DNA of 64,000 nucleotides from CAUPWF01 sp963515125 (GTDB lineage: Bacteria > Bacillota > Clostridia > Lachnospirales > Lachnospiraceae), in contig JBQKKG010000004.1 of the NCBI GenBank assembly GCA_052116865.1, forward strand, positions 124,001-188,000, written 5' to 3'. The notes below the pieces were generated by a model, which saw only the letters and a list, made by a program, of their open reading frames with translations, searched no databases and was not told the origin of the DNA. Position numbers and translations under genes: made by a program. Of this stretch, positions 16,930 through 25,436 are shown in pieces (position 1 is the first letter of the stretch; every line of letters starts with the position of its first letter).

Positions 16930-19020
16930 ATGTATAAAAAATTCGAAATGGAATTAGCCGGAAGAACATTGCGTGTAGATGTTGGTCGTGTGGCAGCGCA
17001 AGCAAACGGTGCAGCGCTTATGCATTATGGCGAAACAGTTGTATTATCTACAGCGACAGCTTCAGAAAAACCAAGGGATGGAATTGACTTTTTCCCACTA
17101 AGTGTAGAATATAACGAAAGACTTTATTCTGTAGGGAAGGTACCAGGAGGTTTCAATAAAAGAGAGGGAAAAGCATCTGAAAATGCAGTGCTAACTTGTC
17201 GTGTTATTGATCGTCCAATGCGACCACTTTTTCCAAAGGATTATCGGAATGATGTGACTTTAGAAAATTTGGTTATGTCTGTGGATCAAGATTGCAGCCC
17301 AGAGTTAACGGCTATGTTGGGTTCAGCAATTGCAACTGCAATTTCAGATATTCCATTTGATGGACCGACTGCAACGACTCAAGTTGGATTGGTAGAGGGA
17401 CAATTTGTATTTAACCCAACTGCAATTCAAAAAGCAGCTTCAGATATGGAATTAACAGTAGCTTCCACTAGAGATAAGGTTATTATGATAGAAGCAGGCG
17501 CGAAAGAAGTTCCAGAAGACAAGATGATCGAAGCAATTTTTGCGGCTCATGCAATGAATCAAGAGGTCATTGCTTTTATTGATACGATTGTTGCGGAATG
17601 TGGAAAAGAAAAACATGATTATACTAGTTGTGCAGTTCCAGAAGAACTATTTGCAGCGATGCGAGAAATCGTTTCGCCAACAGAGATGGAAGCGGCTGTA
17701 TTTACGGATGAAAAGCAAGTAAGAGAAGAAAATATCCGCATGATTAAAGATAAATTTGAAGAAGCATTTGTTGACAATGAAGCATGGCTTTCAGTACTAG
17801 ACGAAGCAGTATATCAATATCAGAAAAAGACCGTTCGCAAAATGATTCTAAAAGATCATAAACGTCCAGACGGAAGAGCAATTGATCAGATAAGACCATT
17901 AGCTGCTGAGACGGATATTATTCCTAGAGTACATGGTTCTGCTATGTTTACTCGTGGGCAAACACAGATTTGTACAATTACTACACTAGCTCCGCTTTCA
18001 GAATCACAACGCATTGATGGACTAGATGAAGCAGAAACTTCTAAAAGATATATGCATCATTATAATTTCCCTTCATATTCAGTAGGAGAAACAAGACCAT
18101 CAAGAGGACCAGGACGACGTGAAATAGGACATGGTGCTTTGGCAGAAAAAGCTTTAATCCCTGTATTACCTAGTGAAACAGATTTCCCATATGCAATGCG
18201 AACAGTATCAGAGACGTTTGAATCTAATGGTTCTACATCTCAAGCAAGTATTTGTGCATCGAGCATGTCACTTATGGCTGCTGGTGTACCAATTAAGAGT
18301 GCAGTTGCGGGTATTTCAGCAGGATTAGTAACAGGTGAAAATGATAGTGATTATCTAGTGTTAACAGATATCCAAGGATTAGAGGATTTCTTTGGTGATA
18401 TGGACTTTAAGGTTGCAGGTACCCATAAAGGTATTACAGCAATTCAAATGGACATCAAAATTCATGGTTTAACAAGATCTATTATTGAAGAAGCAATTGC
18501 TTGCACAAAGAAGGCTAGAACATTTATCTTAGATGAAGTAATGAACAAAGCAATTTCATTGCCAAGACCAGAAGTAGGTCAATACGCACCAAAAATTCGT
18601 CAAATGAAAATTGACCCTGCTAAAATTGGTGATGTAGTTGGACAACGAGGGAAAACGATTAATGCTATAATTGAACAAACAGGTGTTAAGATAGATATTT
18701 CTGATGAAGGTTCTGTATCTGTTTGCGGAGTAAATGCAGATGATATGGAAAAGGCAATGAAAATCATTGAAATCATAACGACTGACTTTGCAGAAGGACA
18801 GATTTTCGAAGGTGAAGTCATTAGCATTAAAGAATTTGGGGCATTTATTGAATTTGCACCTGGCAAAGAAGGTATGGTTCATATTTCTAAAATTTCTAAA
18901 GAGAGAATCAATCGTGTGGAAGATGTGTTGACTTTAGGAGATAGGGTAAAAGTTGTTTGCTTAGGAAAAGATAAGATGGGACGTATTAGCTTTAGCATGA
19001 AGGATGTTGAGCAAGATTAA
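16930..19020 (+). CDS. pnp: Polyribonucleotide nucleotidyltransferase (PNPase)
   Basis: Trimeric 3'-5' phosphorolytic exoribonuclease. The 696 residues contain two RNase PH domains (about 10-220 and 310-530), joined by an all-helical linker, with GREIGHGALAEKAL and the FGDMDFKVAGT metal-site region in the second; then a KH domain (about 550-610, VVGQRGKTINAI) and an S1 domain (about 620-690, EGEVISIKEFGAFIEF). Full length, with a proper start after AAAAGGAG. Probably made both by read-through from rpsO and from its own processed message. Confidence 0.97.
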   Translation: MYKKFEMELAGRTLRVDVGRVAAQANGAALMHYGETVVLSTATASEKPRDGIDFFPLSVEYNERLYSVGKVPGGFNKREGKASENAVLTCRVIDRPMRPLFPKDYRNDVTLENLVMSVDQDCSPELTAMLGSAIATAISDIPFDGPTATTQVGLVEGQFVFNPTAIQKAASDMELTVASTRDKVIMIEAGAKEVPEDKMIEAIFAAHAMNQEVIAFIDTIVAECGKEKHDYTSCAVPEELFAAMREIVSPTEMEAAVFTDEKQVREENIRMIKDKFEEAFVDNEAWLSVLDEAVYQYQKKTVRKMILKDHKRPDGRAIDQIRPLAAETDIIPRVHGSAMFTRGQTQICTITTLAPLSESQRIDGLDEAETSKRYMHHYNFPSYSVGETRPSRGPGRREIGHGALAEKALIPVLPSETDFPYAMRTVSETFESNGSTSQASICASSMSLMAAGVPIKSAVAGISAGLVTGENDSDYLVLTDIQGLEDFFGDMDFKVAGTHKGITAIQMDIKIHGLTRSIIEEAIACTKKARTFILDEVMNKAISLPRPEVGQYAPKIRQMKIDPAKIGDVVGQRGKTINAIIEQTGVKIDISDEGSVSVCGVNADDMEKAMKIIEIITTDFAEGQIFEGEVISIKEFGAFIEFAPGKEGMVHISKISKERINRVEDVLTLGDRVKVVCLGKDKMGRISFSMKDVEQD

Positions 19021-19047
19021 TTAAGTATAATAATGAATAATAGCGAT

Positions 19048-19093
19048 AAGACATTTCTGACAGGAGTATATTTCTGGCAGAAATGTCTTTTTT
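19048..19093 (+). terminator. Rho-independent terminator after pnp
   Basis: AAGACATTTCTG (19048-19059) pairs with CAGAAATGTCTT (19078-19089), followed by a run of T to 19093. Confidence 0.85.
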
Positions 19094-19108
19094 GATCATC
19101 CAATATTC

Positions 19109-19137
19109 TTGACAGTTTCTATGTATTAGTGTATTAT
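19109..19137 (+). promoter_or_regulatory. Consensus sigma-A promoter of the MacAB-like operon
   Basis: TTGACA (19109-19114), a 17-base spacer and TATTAT (19132-19137). Close to ideal, implying strong transcription unless repressed; the inverted repeat at 19137-19158 covers the expected start site. Confidence 0.8.
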
Positions 19138-19158
19138 TGTATTAAAAGTGTAATACAA
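19137..19158. promoter_or_regulatory. Inverted-repeat operator overlapping the efflux promoter start site
   Basis: TTGTATTA (19137-19144), six bases, TAATACAA (19151-19158): perfect 8-bp arms. Its position from the end of the -10 box across the start site is that of a repressor operator (GntR, MarR or TetR type). No regulator gene lies in the operon, so the repressor must be encoded elsewhere. Confidence 0.6.
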
Positions 19159-19216
19159 TAGGAAAATAATGGAATAGAAATAAGAGAAAAGGCTACAAAA
19201 AAGTGAGGGAGACAAT

Positions 19217-19948
19217 GTGGAAGAACTAATATGTGTAGAGAATATTTGTAAAGTATATAATCCCGGTGAGAATGAAGTCAGGGCATTAGATGGGGTAAGT
19301 ATTCGTATTCATGCAGGAGAATTGGTAGCAATTATAGGACATTCAGGGTCTGGGAAGTCAACATTGATGAATATGTTGGGGTGTTTAGATGTACCAACTT
19401 CAGGAAGTTACTATTTACACCATAACGATGTATCACATATGACGGATAATGAGTTATCCGATATACGTAATAGAGAAATCGGCTTTATATTTCAAGGATT
19501 TAACTTGATTGCTAATTTAGATGCCATTGGTAATGTTGAGTTGCCACTGATTTATAGAGGGTTGGATAAGAAAACACGCCGTGGTTTAGCGATGGAAGCA
19601 TTGAAAATGGTAGGATTAGAATCAAGAATGAGACATAAGCCATCTGAAATGTCAGGTGGTCAACAACAGAGGGTGGCTATTGCAAGGGCAATTGCGGCAA
19701 GACCCCCAGTTATATTGGCAGATGAACCAACTGGAAATTTAGACTCTAAATCTTCACAAGAAATTATGGAGATATTGAAAGGGTTATATAAAGAAGGCAG
19801 AACTGTTATTATTATTACACACGATGATGAGATTGCGTCACAAGCGCAAAGAGTCATTCGAATTAAAGATGGTAAAATTGAAGCGGATTTTCATAATGTT
19901 GAACTAGAGGGGAAGGAGAACGAACATGTTATTGAAGAAGAAAGATAA
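19217..19948 (+). CDS. ABC transporter ATPase, MacB/LolD type
   Basis: Nucleotide-binding subunit of an efflux ABC transporter. The 243 residues show Walker A GHSGSGKST (about 43-51), Q-loop FQGFNL, signature SGGQQQRVAIARA (about 143-155), Walker B VILADEPTGNLD and switch ITHDD. The TGNLDS variant and the length are typical of the MacB/LolD/YknY class. The start is GTG at 19217 with AGGGA six bases upstream. The last 23 bases overlap the adaptor gene, so ATPase, adaptor and permease form one operon. Confidence 0.93.
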   Translation: MEELICVENICKVYNPGENEVRALDGVSIRIHAGELVAIIGHSGSGKSTLMNMLGCLDVPTSGSYYLHHNDVSHMTDNELSDIRNREIGFIFQGFNLIANLDAIGNVELPLIYRGLDKKTRRGLAMEALKMVGLESRMRHKPSEMSGGQQQRVAIARAIAARPPVILADEPTGNLDSKSSQEIMEILKGLYKEGRTVIIITHDDEIASQAQRVIRIKDGKIEADFHNVELEGKENEHVIEEER

Positions 19949-21542
19949 AATTGAGGATTTAGAAGAGGTACAATTCGATGAGGTGGAACAAGAAGTTACA
20001 GAGGATGGTCCTAAAAAGAAGAAAAAATTATCAGGTAAAGTTCTAGTTGCAATCATAGTAGTTATCATAGGAGGAACCATACTATCTTCTGTAGTTTTAG
20101 GTGGAAAGTCTAAGAAAACACAAAAGCAATTGGCAGTGATGACTGTTAAAACTGGTGATGTAAAGGAAATCTTAAATACATCTGGTACGATAGAGAGTGA
20201 GCAAAAAAAGATTATTTACTCTCCTGTCAATGCAAAAGTAGAACAATGTAATGCAAAAGTGGGGCAAGTGGTAAAGAAAGATACAAAGTTGGTACTTTTT
20301 GATACAACGGAGTTAGAACGAAATAATCAACAGTCACAACTGAATGAGCTATCAACTAAAAATACAAATCAGGATGCAGTAATACAACAGAATAGAGCGA
20401 AAGCCAAAGCAAGTGAGGCAGCAAACCAGGCAGAACAACAGGCGGTTAATAATTATAATGCGATGGTAGATCAATATAATCAGATGGCTGCTCAAAGAGC
20501 TACATTACAACAAGCGGCAGATGCAGAAGCAAATGAAAATGCGCAGAAAAATAGTAATTTACCAAATCTTCAAAAAGAATTAAGTGATATGGGCATAGAA
20601 CTCTCAAAGGCAAATGCGGATTTAGAAGCTGTAAAAAATGATCTGAATAATTCTACTGATAAGGATGAGTTGATTAATAAAGTTCAAAATTTACAAGATG
20701 CATATAACCAAAAATCAAACCAATTGAAGGAAATGACTATTTCAACAACTGCATCAGAGGCTCTTTCAGTGGCGGATGGGAAGCTTGCAGAGATGAATAG
20801 TCAAATTGAAAGTTTAAAGGGTTCGCTTAATGTAAGTGCGGAAAGCATAGATGGTTTATCGGGTGCTCAGCTTAAAAATATGCAAATCAGTGAAAATCTT
20901 GCAGAATTGGCATCTCTAACTACAGAGGAACTTGTTCAAAAAGGTAAAGATGGAATTTCAGCAGATTTTGATGGTATTATTGCGGATGTAAAAGTAGAAG
21001 TTGGTGCAATGGCTGTACAAGGTGGCGAATTATTTACCCTTGTTAGCAATAAGGATGTTGGAGTAAAGCTAGAGGTTTCTACAAATGACCATGAAAAACT
21101 GAAAGTAGGTAGCAAAGCTACCATAAAATCTGGTGGTATGAAGTATACTGGAGAAGTAACGTCCGTAGATAAGATTGCTACCACAAATGCAAAAGGAAAT
21201 CCCGTGATTTGTGCCTATGTACACATTGCGAATCCAGATGATCAGATCTGTATTGGTGTTAATGCGAAAGTATCGATGGATGTTGCAGAAGTAAAAAATG
21301 TGATTGTAATACCTAGCGAAATTGTGAATACATCTACATCTGGTGATTTTGTATATTCAATTAAAAGCGGGAAGGTTGTAAAGGTCCCAGTTGAGTTGGG
21401 GGTTGCATCTGATACGACTGTAGAAGTAATAAAAGGGTTAAAAAAGGGTGATAAAGTGGTGTCCGATGTAGGCGTTGATATTACCGAGGGTATGGAGGCT
21501 CAAGCGGTGGACTCTAAGGAAAGTACAAATAATGACAAGTAG
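19926..21542 (+). CDS. Membrane-fusion (MacA-like) efflux adaptor
   Basis: Periplasmic-adaptor-type subunit (HlyD/MacA family) anchored in the membrane, which in Gram-positives works on the outer face with a MacB-type permease (compare Bacillus YknX). The 538 residues comprise an acidic and lysine-rich cytoplasmic N-terminus, one membrane segment (about 38-58), a lipoyl-like half-motif (IYSPVNAKVEQCNAKVGQVVKK), a long Gln/Asn/Ala-rich coiled coil (about 115-320), the second lipoyl half (GISADFDGIIADVKVEVGAM), then beta-barrel domains. The coiled-coil hairpin is longer than in typical MacA proteins. It sits between the ATPase and permease genes. Confidence 0.88.
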   Translation: MLLKKKDKIEDLEEVQFDEVEQEVTEDGPKKKKKLSGKVLVAIIVVIIGGTILSSVVLGGKSKKTQKQLAVMTVKTGDVKEILNTSGTIESEQKKIIYSPVNAKVEQCNAKVGQVVKKDTKLVLFDTTELERNNQQSQLNELSTKNTNQDAVIQQNRAKAKASEAANQAEQQAVNNYNAMVDQYNQMAAQRATLQQAADAEANENAQKNSNLPNLQKELSDMGIELSKANADLEAVKNDLNNSTDKDELINKVQNLQDAYNQKSNQLKEMTISTTASEALSVADGKLAEMNSQIESLKGSLNVSAESIDGLSGAQLKNMQISENLAELASLTTEELVQKGKDGISADFDGIIADVKVEVGAMAVQGGELFTLVSNKDVGVKLEVSTNDHEKLKVGSKATIKSGGMKYTGEVTSVDKIATTNAKGNPVICAYVHIANPDDQICIGVNAKVSMDVAEVKNVIVIPSEIVNTSTSGDFVYSIKSGKVVKVPVELGVASDTTVEVIKGLKKGDKVVSDVGVDITEGMEAQAVDSKESTNNDK

Positions 21543-21571
21543 CAAGCAATATATGAAAAGGAGAATGGCTT

Positions 21572-22807
21572 ATGGGACAATTTAGTGAATACATCAAGAT
21601 GGCCATTGATAATATCCGAGCAAATAAGGGGAGATCATTTTTAACAATGCTAGGTATTATTATTGGTATTGCTTCCGTCATTACTGTAGTTTCAGTTGGA
21701 ATGGGTGTAAAGAATGATGTGCAAAAAACGACCAGCGGTGGTCAACAGATGATGACCATCAATGCTACCCAAGAGGATACGCCAAAAGAAATCATAACTT
21801 CGGAAGATATAAAAGCTGTAAAGGATGCATTAGGTAATCGGATTAAGGGAGTAACGGTGTCTGGTTCGGCACAAGGAACGATTACTACAGGAAAAGGTAG
21901 TTTTGAGAGTATGATTACGTTGACAACTCCAGATGCAGAACATAATCCATACACAAGTGATCTTACAAGAGGAAAATTCTTTACAGATGATGATTTAGAT
22001 AATGGGTCTATGGTATGTGTTATAGACAAATTAAGTGCCATTACACTTTTTGGAACCTCAGATGTAGTAGGCATGGATTTTGAGTTAACAGTGGATAATT
22101 CAATACAAACAGTTACAGTTGTTGGCGTGACGAATATGACAGATGAGGAAATAGCTTCTTATAAAGAATCCAATGAAATGTTTGGAATGAAACAAACAAT
22201 TTCACTTACTATGCCTTATACTACATCTGTTGCATTTGGAAATGCTATAGAGCGGTTTTCATCGGTATCACTATATCCTACTGATGCAGAAGATGCAAAT
22301 GCTATCTCTAAAATTGCAATTAGAATGTTATCATCTAGGCATTTGAATGATAGTGATAGTGTATTCCAAAAGCAAAAAGAAATGGATTTCAGTGAAATTA
22401 TGGGCAATGCGCTAAATGCAGTAACGGCATTTGTTGCGTTAGTGGCTAGTATCTCATTATTAGTTGGAGGTATTGGTGTTATGAATATTATGTTAGTATC
22501 GGTCACGGAACGAACAAGAGAAATTGGTATTCGGAAAGCGTTGGGTGCTAGAACTGTATCTATTATCACACAGTTTTTATTTGAATCAGCGATTATATCT
22601 GGATTAGGTGGTGTGATTGGTATCTTACTTGGTGTTGGTATTTCAGCATTAATATCAGCTATTAGCACAAGTATGAATACTATGATTACATGGCAAGTTA
22701 TTGTGATTGCAACAGCATTTTCATGCGGTGTAGGAGTAATATTTGGAATATATCCAGCTCAAAAAGCAGCTAAGATGAGCCCAATTGAAGCGCTTCGCCA
22801 AATGTAA
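21572..22807 (+). CDS. ABC transporter permease, MacB/FtsX family
   Basis: Membrane subunit of the efflux system. The 411 residues have an N-terminal membrane segment (NKGRSFLTMLGIIIGIASVI, about 19-45), an extracellular MacB-PCD-like domain (about 50-270) and three C-terminal membrane segments of the FtsX domain (about 285-405), including the conserved VTERTREIGIRKALGA coupling motif. It ends with PIEALRQM, the usual C-terminus of this family. Likely function is export of a peptide, macrolide-like or envelope-active compound; the substrate cannot be read from sequence. Confidence 0.92.
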   Translation: MGQFSEYIKMAIDNIRANKGRSFLTMLGIIIGIASVITVVSVGMGVKNDVQKTTSGGQQMMTINATQEDTPKEIITSEDIKAVKDALGNRIKGVTVSGSAQGTITTGKGSFESMITLTTPDAEHNPYTSDLTRGKFFTDDDLDNGSMVCVIDKLSAITLFGTSDVVGMDFELTVDNSIQTVTVVGVTNMTDEEIASYKESNEMFGMKQTISLTMPYTTSVAFGNAIERFSSVSLYPTDAEDANAISKIAIRMLSSRHLNDSDSVFQKQKEMDFSEIMGNALNAVTAFVALVASISLLVGGIGVMNIMLVSVTERTREIGIRKALGARTVSIITQFLFESAIISGLGGVIGILLGVGISALISAISTSMNTMITWQVIVIATAFSCGVGVIFGIYPAQKAAKMSPIEALRQM

Positions 22808-22868
22808 AATGATGTGGTAATGTATAGAGAAGTAGCAAAAAAAGGCATGAGAATAGGAGGAATGAGAG

Positions 22869-23252
22869 ATGTTTAAATCAACAAAGTTATTAAAAGTTGT
22901 ATCCATTATTATGATTGTATTTGGGGTTATTGGAGTGATAAGTGTGATTGCCTCGAAGGCTATGATTGGGAGTTTAGAAGGAACCATGGATACCTCTGTT
23001 TTAAAAGCGCAACTGACACCAATGGCAATTGCAATTAGTGTGATTGTTGGAGCATTACAGACAGTATTGGGAATACTTGGTGTAAGTGGAAAAGGGTATA
23101 AGATTGCATTGGTTGGAATTATTGCCATCATAGCATATCAGGCATATAGCATTGTCCAATCAGCAATATCTACAGGCTTTCAACCATTCGGTTTAATAGG
23201 CTTTATACTTCCGATACTGTATCTATGGGGATTGTATCAATCTAAAGAATAG
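22869..23252 (+). CDS. Small four-helix membrane protein of unknown function
   Basis: A 127-residue hydrophobic protein with four predicted membrane segments (about 9-30, 50-70, 78-97, 104-122) and short polar loops. I recognise no family. It lies 61 bases behind the permease gene, shares its direction and is followed by a strong terminator, so it probably belongs to the efflux operon. Ribosome-binding site AGGAGG. It could be an accessory or immunity component, but nothing in the sequence proves this. Confidence 0.8.
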   Translation: MFKSTKLLKVVSIIMIVFGVIGVISVIASKAMIGSLEGTMDTSVLKAQLTPMAIAISVIVGALQTVLGILGVSGKGYKIALVGIIAIIAYQAYSIVQSAISTGFQPFGLIGFILPILYLWGLYQSKE

Positions 23253-23275
23253 AGATGTAATTCATAAGTAATTAG

Positions 23276-23321
23276 AAGCACCTTTCGTGAATCAATCACG
23301 AAAGGTGCTTCTTTTCTTTTG
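23276..23321 (+). terminator. Strong terminator closing the efflux operon
   Basis: GAAGCACCTTTCGTGA (23276-23291), loop ATCAA, TCACGAAAGGTGCTTC (23297-23312): a perfect 16-bp stem followed by TTTTCTTTT. It insulates spoIIIA. Confidence 0.95.
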
Positions 23322-23382
23322 GAGAAAAGAGTTGTACTAAAAAAGTAATTGAGACATATATTATTTAAAGAGGTGGACAAAG

Positions 23383-24309
23383 ATGGATCAATTAATACAA
23401 ATATTACCCAAGACCGTTAGAATCATGCTATTAAAGGAGCATCTTGATTATAGTAAACTTCAAGAAATTAGGTTGCGAGTGTCAAAGCCGGTAGCGTTAT
23501 TATATGATGGTATGGAGATGATTTTAACAGATGAAAAGAAAGTTAGACATGTAATTACAAAAGAAGAAATGAAAGAAGCAATTGAATATGTTAGTAACTA
23601 TTCATTATATGCTTTTGATAATGAAATGCGCCAGGGTTTTATAACAATCGAAGGAGGACATAGGGTGGGAATGGTTGGGAAGACAATATTAGAGGATAAC
23701 AAGATAAAGAATATGAAATTTATCTCATCGATGAATGTTCGAGTAGCTCATGAAGTAGTTGGCTGTGCTGAAAAAATTTTGCCCTTTGTTACGGACAATA
23801 AGCAGATTCATCATACCATGATTATATCACCGCCTGGATGTGGAAAGACGACATTACTACGAGATTTAATACGTCTCATTTCCGATGGCAATGAGTGGGT
23901 AAAGGGGTGTACGGTTGGAGTAGTAGATGAACGCTCAGAGATTGGTGGATGTTATATGGGAATTGCACAAAATCATTTAGGAATGAGGACGGATATTTTA
24001 GATTGTTGTCCCAAAGCAGAAGGGATGATTATGTTAATACGTTCTATGGCACCACAAGTTATTGCTGTGGACGAGTTAGGAGCGATGGAAGATGTACATG
24101 CTGTTGAATATGCTATGCATTGCGGATGTAAAATGTTGGCTACAGTGCATGGGGAGTCTATGGACGAGTTAAGGAAAAAGCCTATTTTTGAAGCATTGAT
24201 AAAACAACGAAGGTTTGAAAGATATGTGGTGCTGGGAAATGCAAAAAGGGTTGGAGAAGTGAAAGAAATCTATAATGAACGAGGAAGTGTCTTATGCTCA
24301 AACTTGTAG
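23383..24309 (+). CDS. spoIIIAA: Stage III sporulation protein AA (secretion-type ATPase)
   Basis: Mother-cell ATPase of the SpoIIIA-SpoIIQ feeding-tube channel, related to type II/IV secretion ATPases. The 308 residues have a conserved N-terminal region (LQEIRLRVSKPVAL), Walker A SPPGCGKTT (about 149-157), VVDERSEIGG and the Walker-B region IAVDELGAMED. First of eight consecutive spoIIIA genes, ribosome-binding site AAGAGGTGG. Expected to be sigma-E-controlled, but I could not find a convincing -35/-10 pair in the 60 bases before it. Confidence 0.96.
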   Translation: MDQLIQILPKTVRIMLLKEHLDYSKLQEIRLRVSKPVALLYDGMEMILTDEKKVRHVITKEEMKEAIEYVSNYSLYAFDNEMRQGFITIEGGHRVGMVGKTILEDNKIKNMKFISSMNVRVAHEVVGCAEKILPFVTDNKQIHHTMIISPPGCGKTTLLRDLIRLISDGNEWVKGCTVGVVDERSEIGGCYMGIAQNHLGMRTDILDCCPKAEGMIMLIRSMAPQVIAVDELGAMEDVHAVEYAMHCGCKMLATVHGESMDELRKKPIFEALIKQRRFERYVVLGNAKRVGEVKEIYNERGSVLCSNL

Positions 24310-24812
24310 GATGTGCTTTGATTATCGGAGCAAGTGCTTCCCTAGGATTTAGCGTTTCTAGGGATTTACAAAAACATTTAGACGAAATTATTTATTTGAA
24401 GCAGGTAATTATAATGCTCAAAGGAGAAATCCGATATTCAAAGGCACCGTTAGAAGAAATTTTCCAAAGTTTATCAAAAAAGATACGATCTCCATATAAC
24501 GATTGGTTTGCTTCTATGGCAGATGAATTGAGTAAAAAAAGGTTTGTAACATTTTACGATACCTGGAGTCATCAAATTGAGTTACATTTAAAAAAAGGAT
24601 ATTTAAAAGAGCAAGAGATTGAACAATTAAAAACATTAGGAACAACCATGGGCTTTTTAGATGAGACGATGCAACTTGCAAGCTTAGATTTGTACATGGA
24701 AGAATTAGATTATAGTGCACATAAAGTCAAAGAGGAAATAACGGTTAAGAAAAAGCTTTATAATTGTTTGGGTGTATTGGGAGGAATTTTTGTTTCAATA
24801 GTATTAATTTAA
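24294..24812 (+). CDS. spoIIIAB: Stage III sporulation protein AB
   Basis: Membrane protein of the SpoIIIA channel, distantly similar to GspF-type secretion platforms. The 172 residues have an N-terminal membrane segment (about 2-18), the family motif LKQVIIMLKGEIRYSKAPLEE (about 35-55) and a C-terminal membrane segment (about 155-172). Overlaps spoIIIAA by 16 bases, so the two are translationally coupled. Confidence 0.93.
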   Translation: MLKLVGCALIIGASASLGFSVSRDLQKHLDEIIYLKQVIIMLKGEIRYSKAPLEEIFQSLSKKIRSPYNDWFASMADELSKKRFVTFYDTWSHQIELHLKKGYLKEQEIEQLKTLGTTMGFLDETMQLASLDLYMEELDYSAHKVKEEITVKKKLYNCLGVLGGIFVSIVLI

Positions 24813-24825
24813 ATGGGGGGATGAG

Positions 24826-25020
24826 ATGAGTGTAAACTTAATATTTAAGATTGCAGCAGTTGGAATTATTGTTTCTATTCTTAGCCAAGTATTAAAACAT
24901 AGTGGCAGAGAAGAACAGGCGTTTTTAACAAGTCTTGCGGGATTATTATTGGTCTTGTTCTGGATATTGCCATATGTATATGAGTTATTCGACTCAATGA
25001 AGAAATTGTTTTCACTATAG
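24826..25020 (+). CDS. spoIIIAC: Stage III sporulation protein AC
   Basis: A 64-residue protein with two membrane segments (about 4-22 and 33-53) of the SpoIIIAC/AD family, one of the small membrane subunits of the SpoIIIA complex. The length matches the family. The internal motif LSQVLKHSGREEQAFLTSLA is typical. It lies between AB and AD with gaps of 13 and 14 bases, ribosome-binding site GGGGGGAT. Confidence 0.93.
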   Translation: MSVNLIFKIAAVGIIVSILSQVLKHSGREEQAFLTSLAGLLLVLFWILPYVYELFDSMKKLFSL

Positions 25021-25034
25021 GAAATGGAAGGATT

Positions 25035-25424
25035 ATGACAATTATACAAATTGGAGCAATCGGTATTGTGGGGATACTGCTTGCTATACAATTCAAAAAT
25101 GGGAAATCTGAATACAGCGTATATATTGGTATTGTTGTTAGTATCTTTATTTTCTTATTTATCATAAGAAGATTAGGCTATATTGTTGATACAATAGAAT
25201 CACTAAGTTCCTATATCTCTATGGATTCTTCTTATATGACTACAATGTTAAAATTAATTGGAATTACATATATTGCAGAATTTGCATCATCCATATGTAA
25301 AGATGCAGGATATCAGGCAATTGCTACGCAGATTGAAGTATTTAGTAAATTAACAATTTTAGTACTTAGTATGCCAATTCTTGTTGCATTGTTGGAAACA
25401 ATACGTATGTTTTTCTCATCATAA
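25035..25424 (+). CDS. spoIIIAD: Stage III sporulation protein AD
   Basis: Membrane subunit of the SpoIIIA channel, 129 residues, three to four membrane segments. Shares the SpoIIIAC/AD fold, with the characteristic LIGITYIAEFASSICKDAGY motif (about 75-94). Ribosome-binding site GGAAGGA. Fourth gene of the operon. Confidence 0.93.
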   Translation: MTIIQIGAIGIVGILLAIQFKNGKSEYSVYIGIVVSIFIFLFIIRRLGYIVDTIESLSSYISMDSSYMTTMLKLIGITYIAEFASSICKDAGYQAIATQIEVFSKLTILVLSMPILVALLETIRMFFSS

Positions 25425-25436
25425 GGAGAGCGTAAG

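Noticed and set aside
23355..23362. CATATATT as sigma-E -10 box of spoIIIA
   Set aside because: No matching -35 element at the needed spacing; resemblance in AT-rich DNA is expected by chance.
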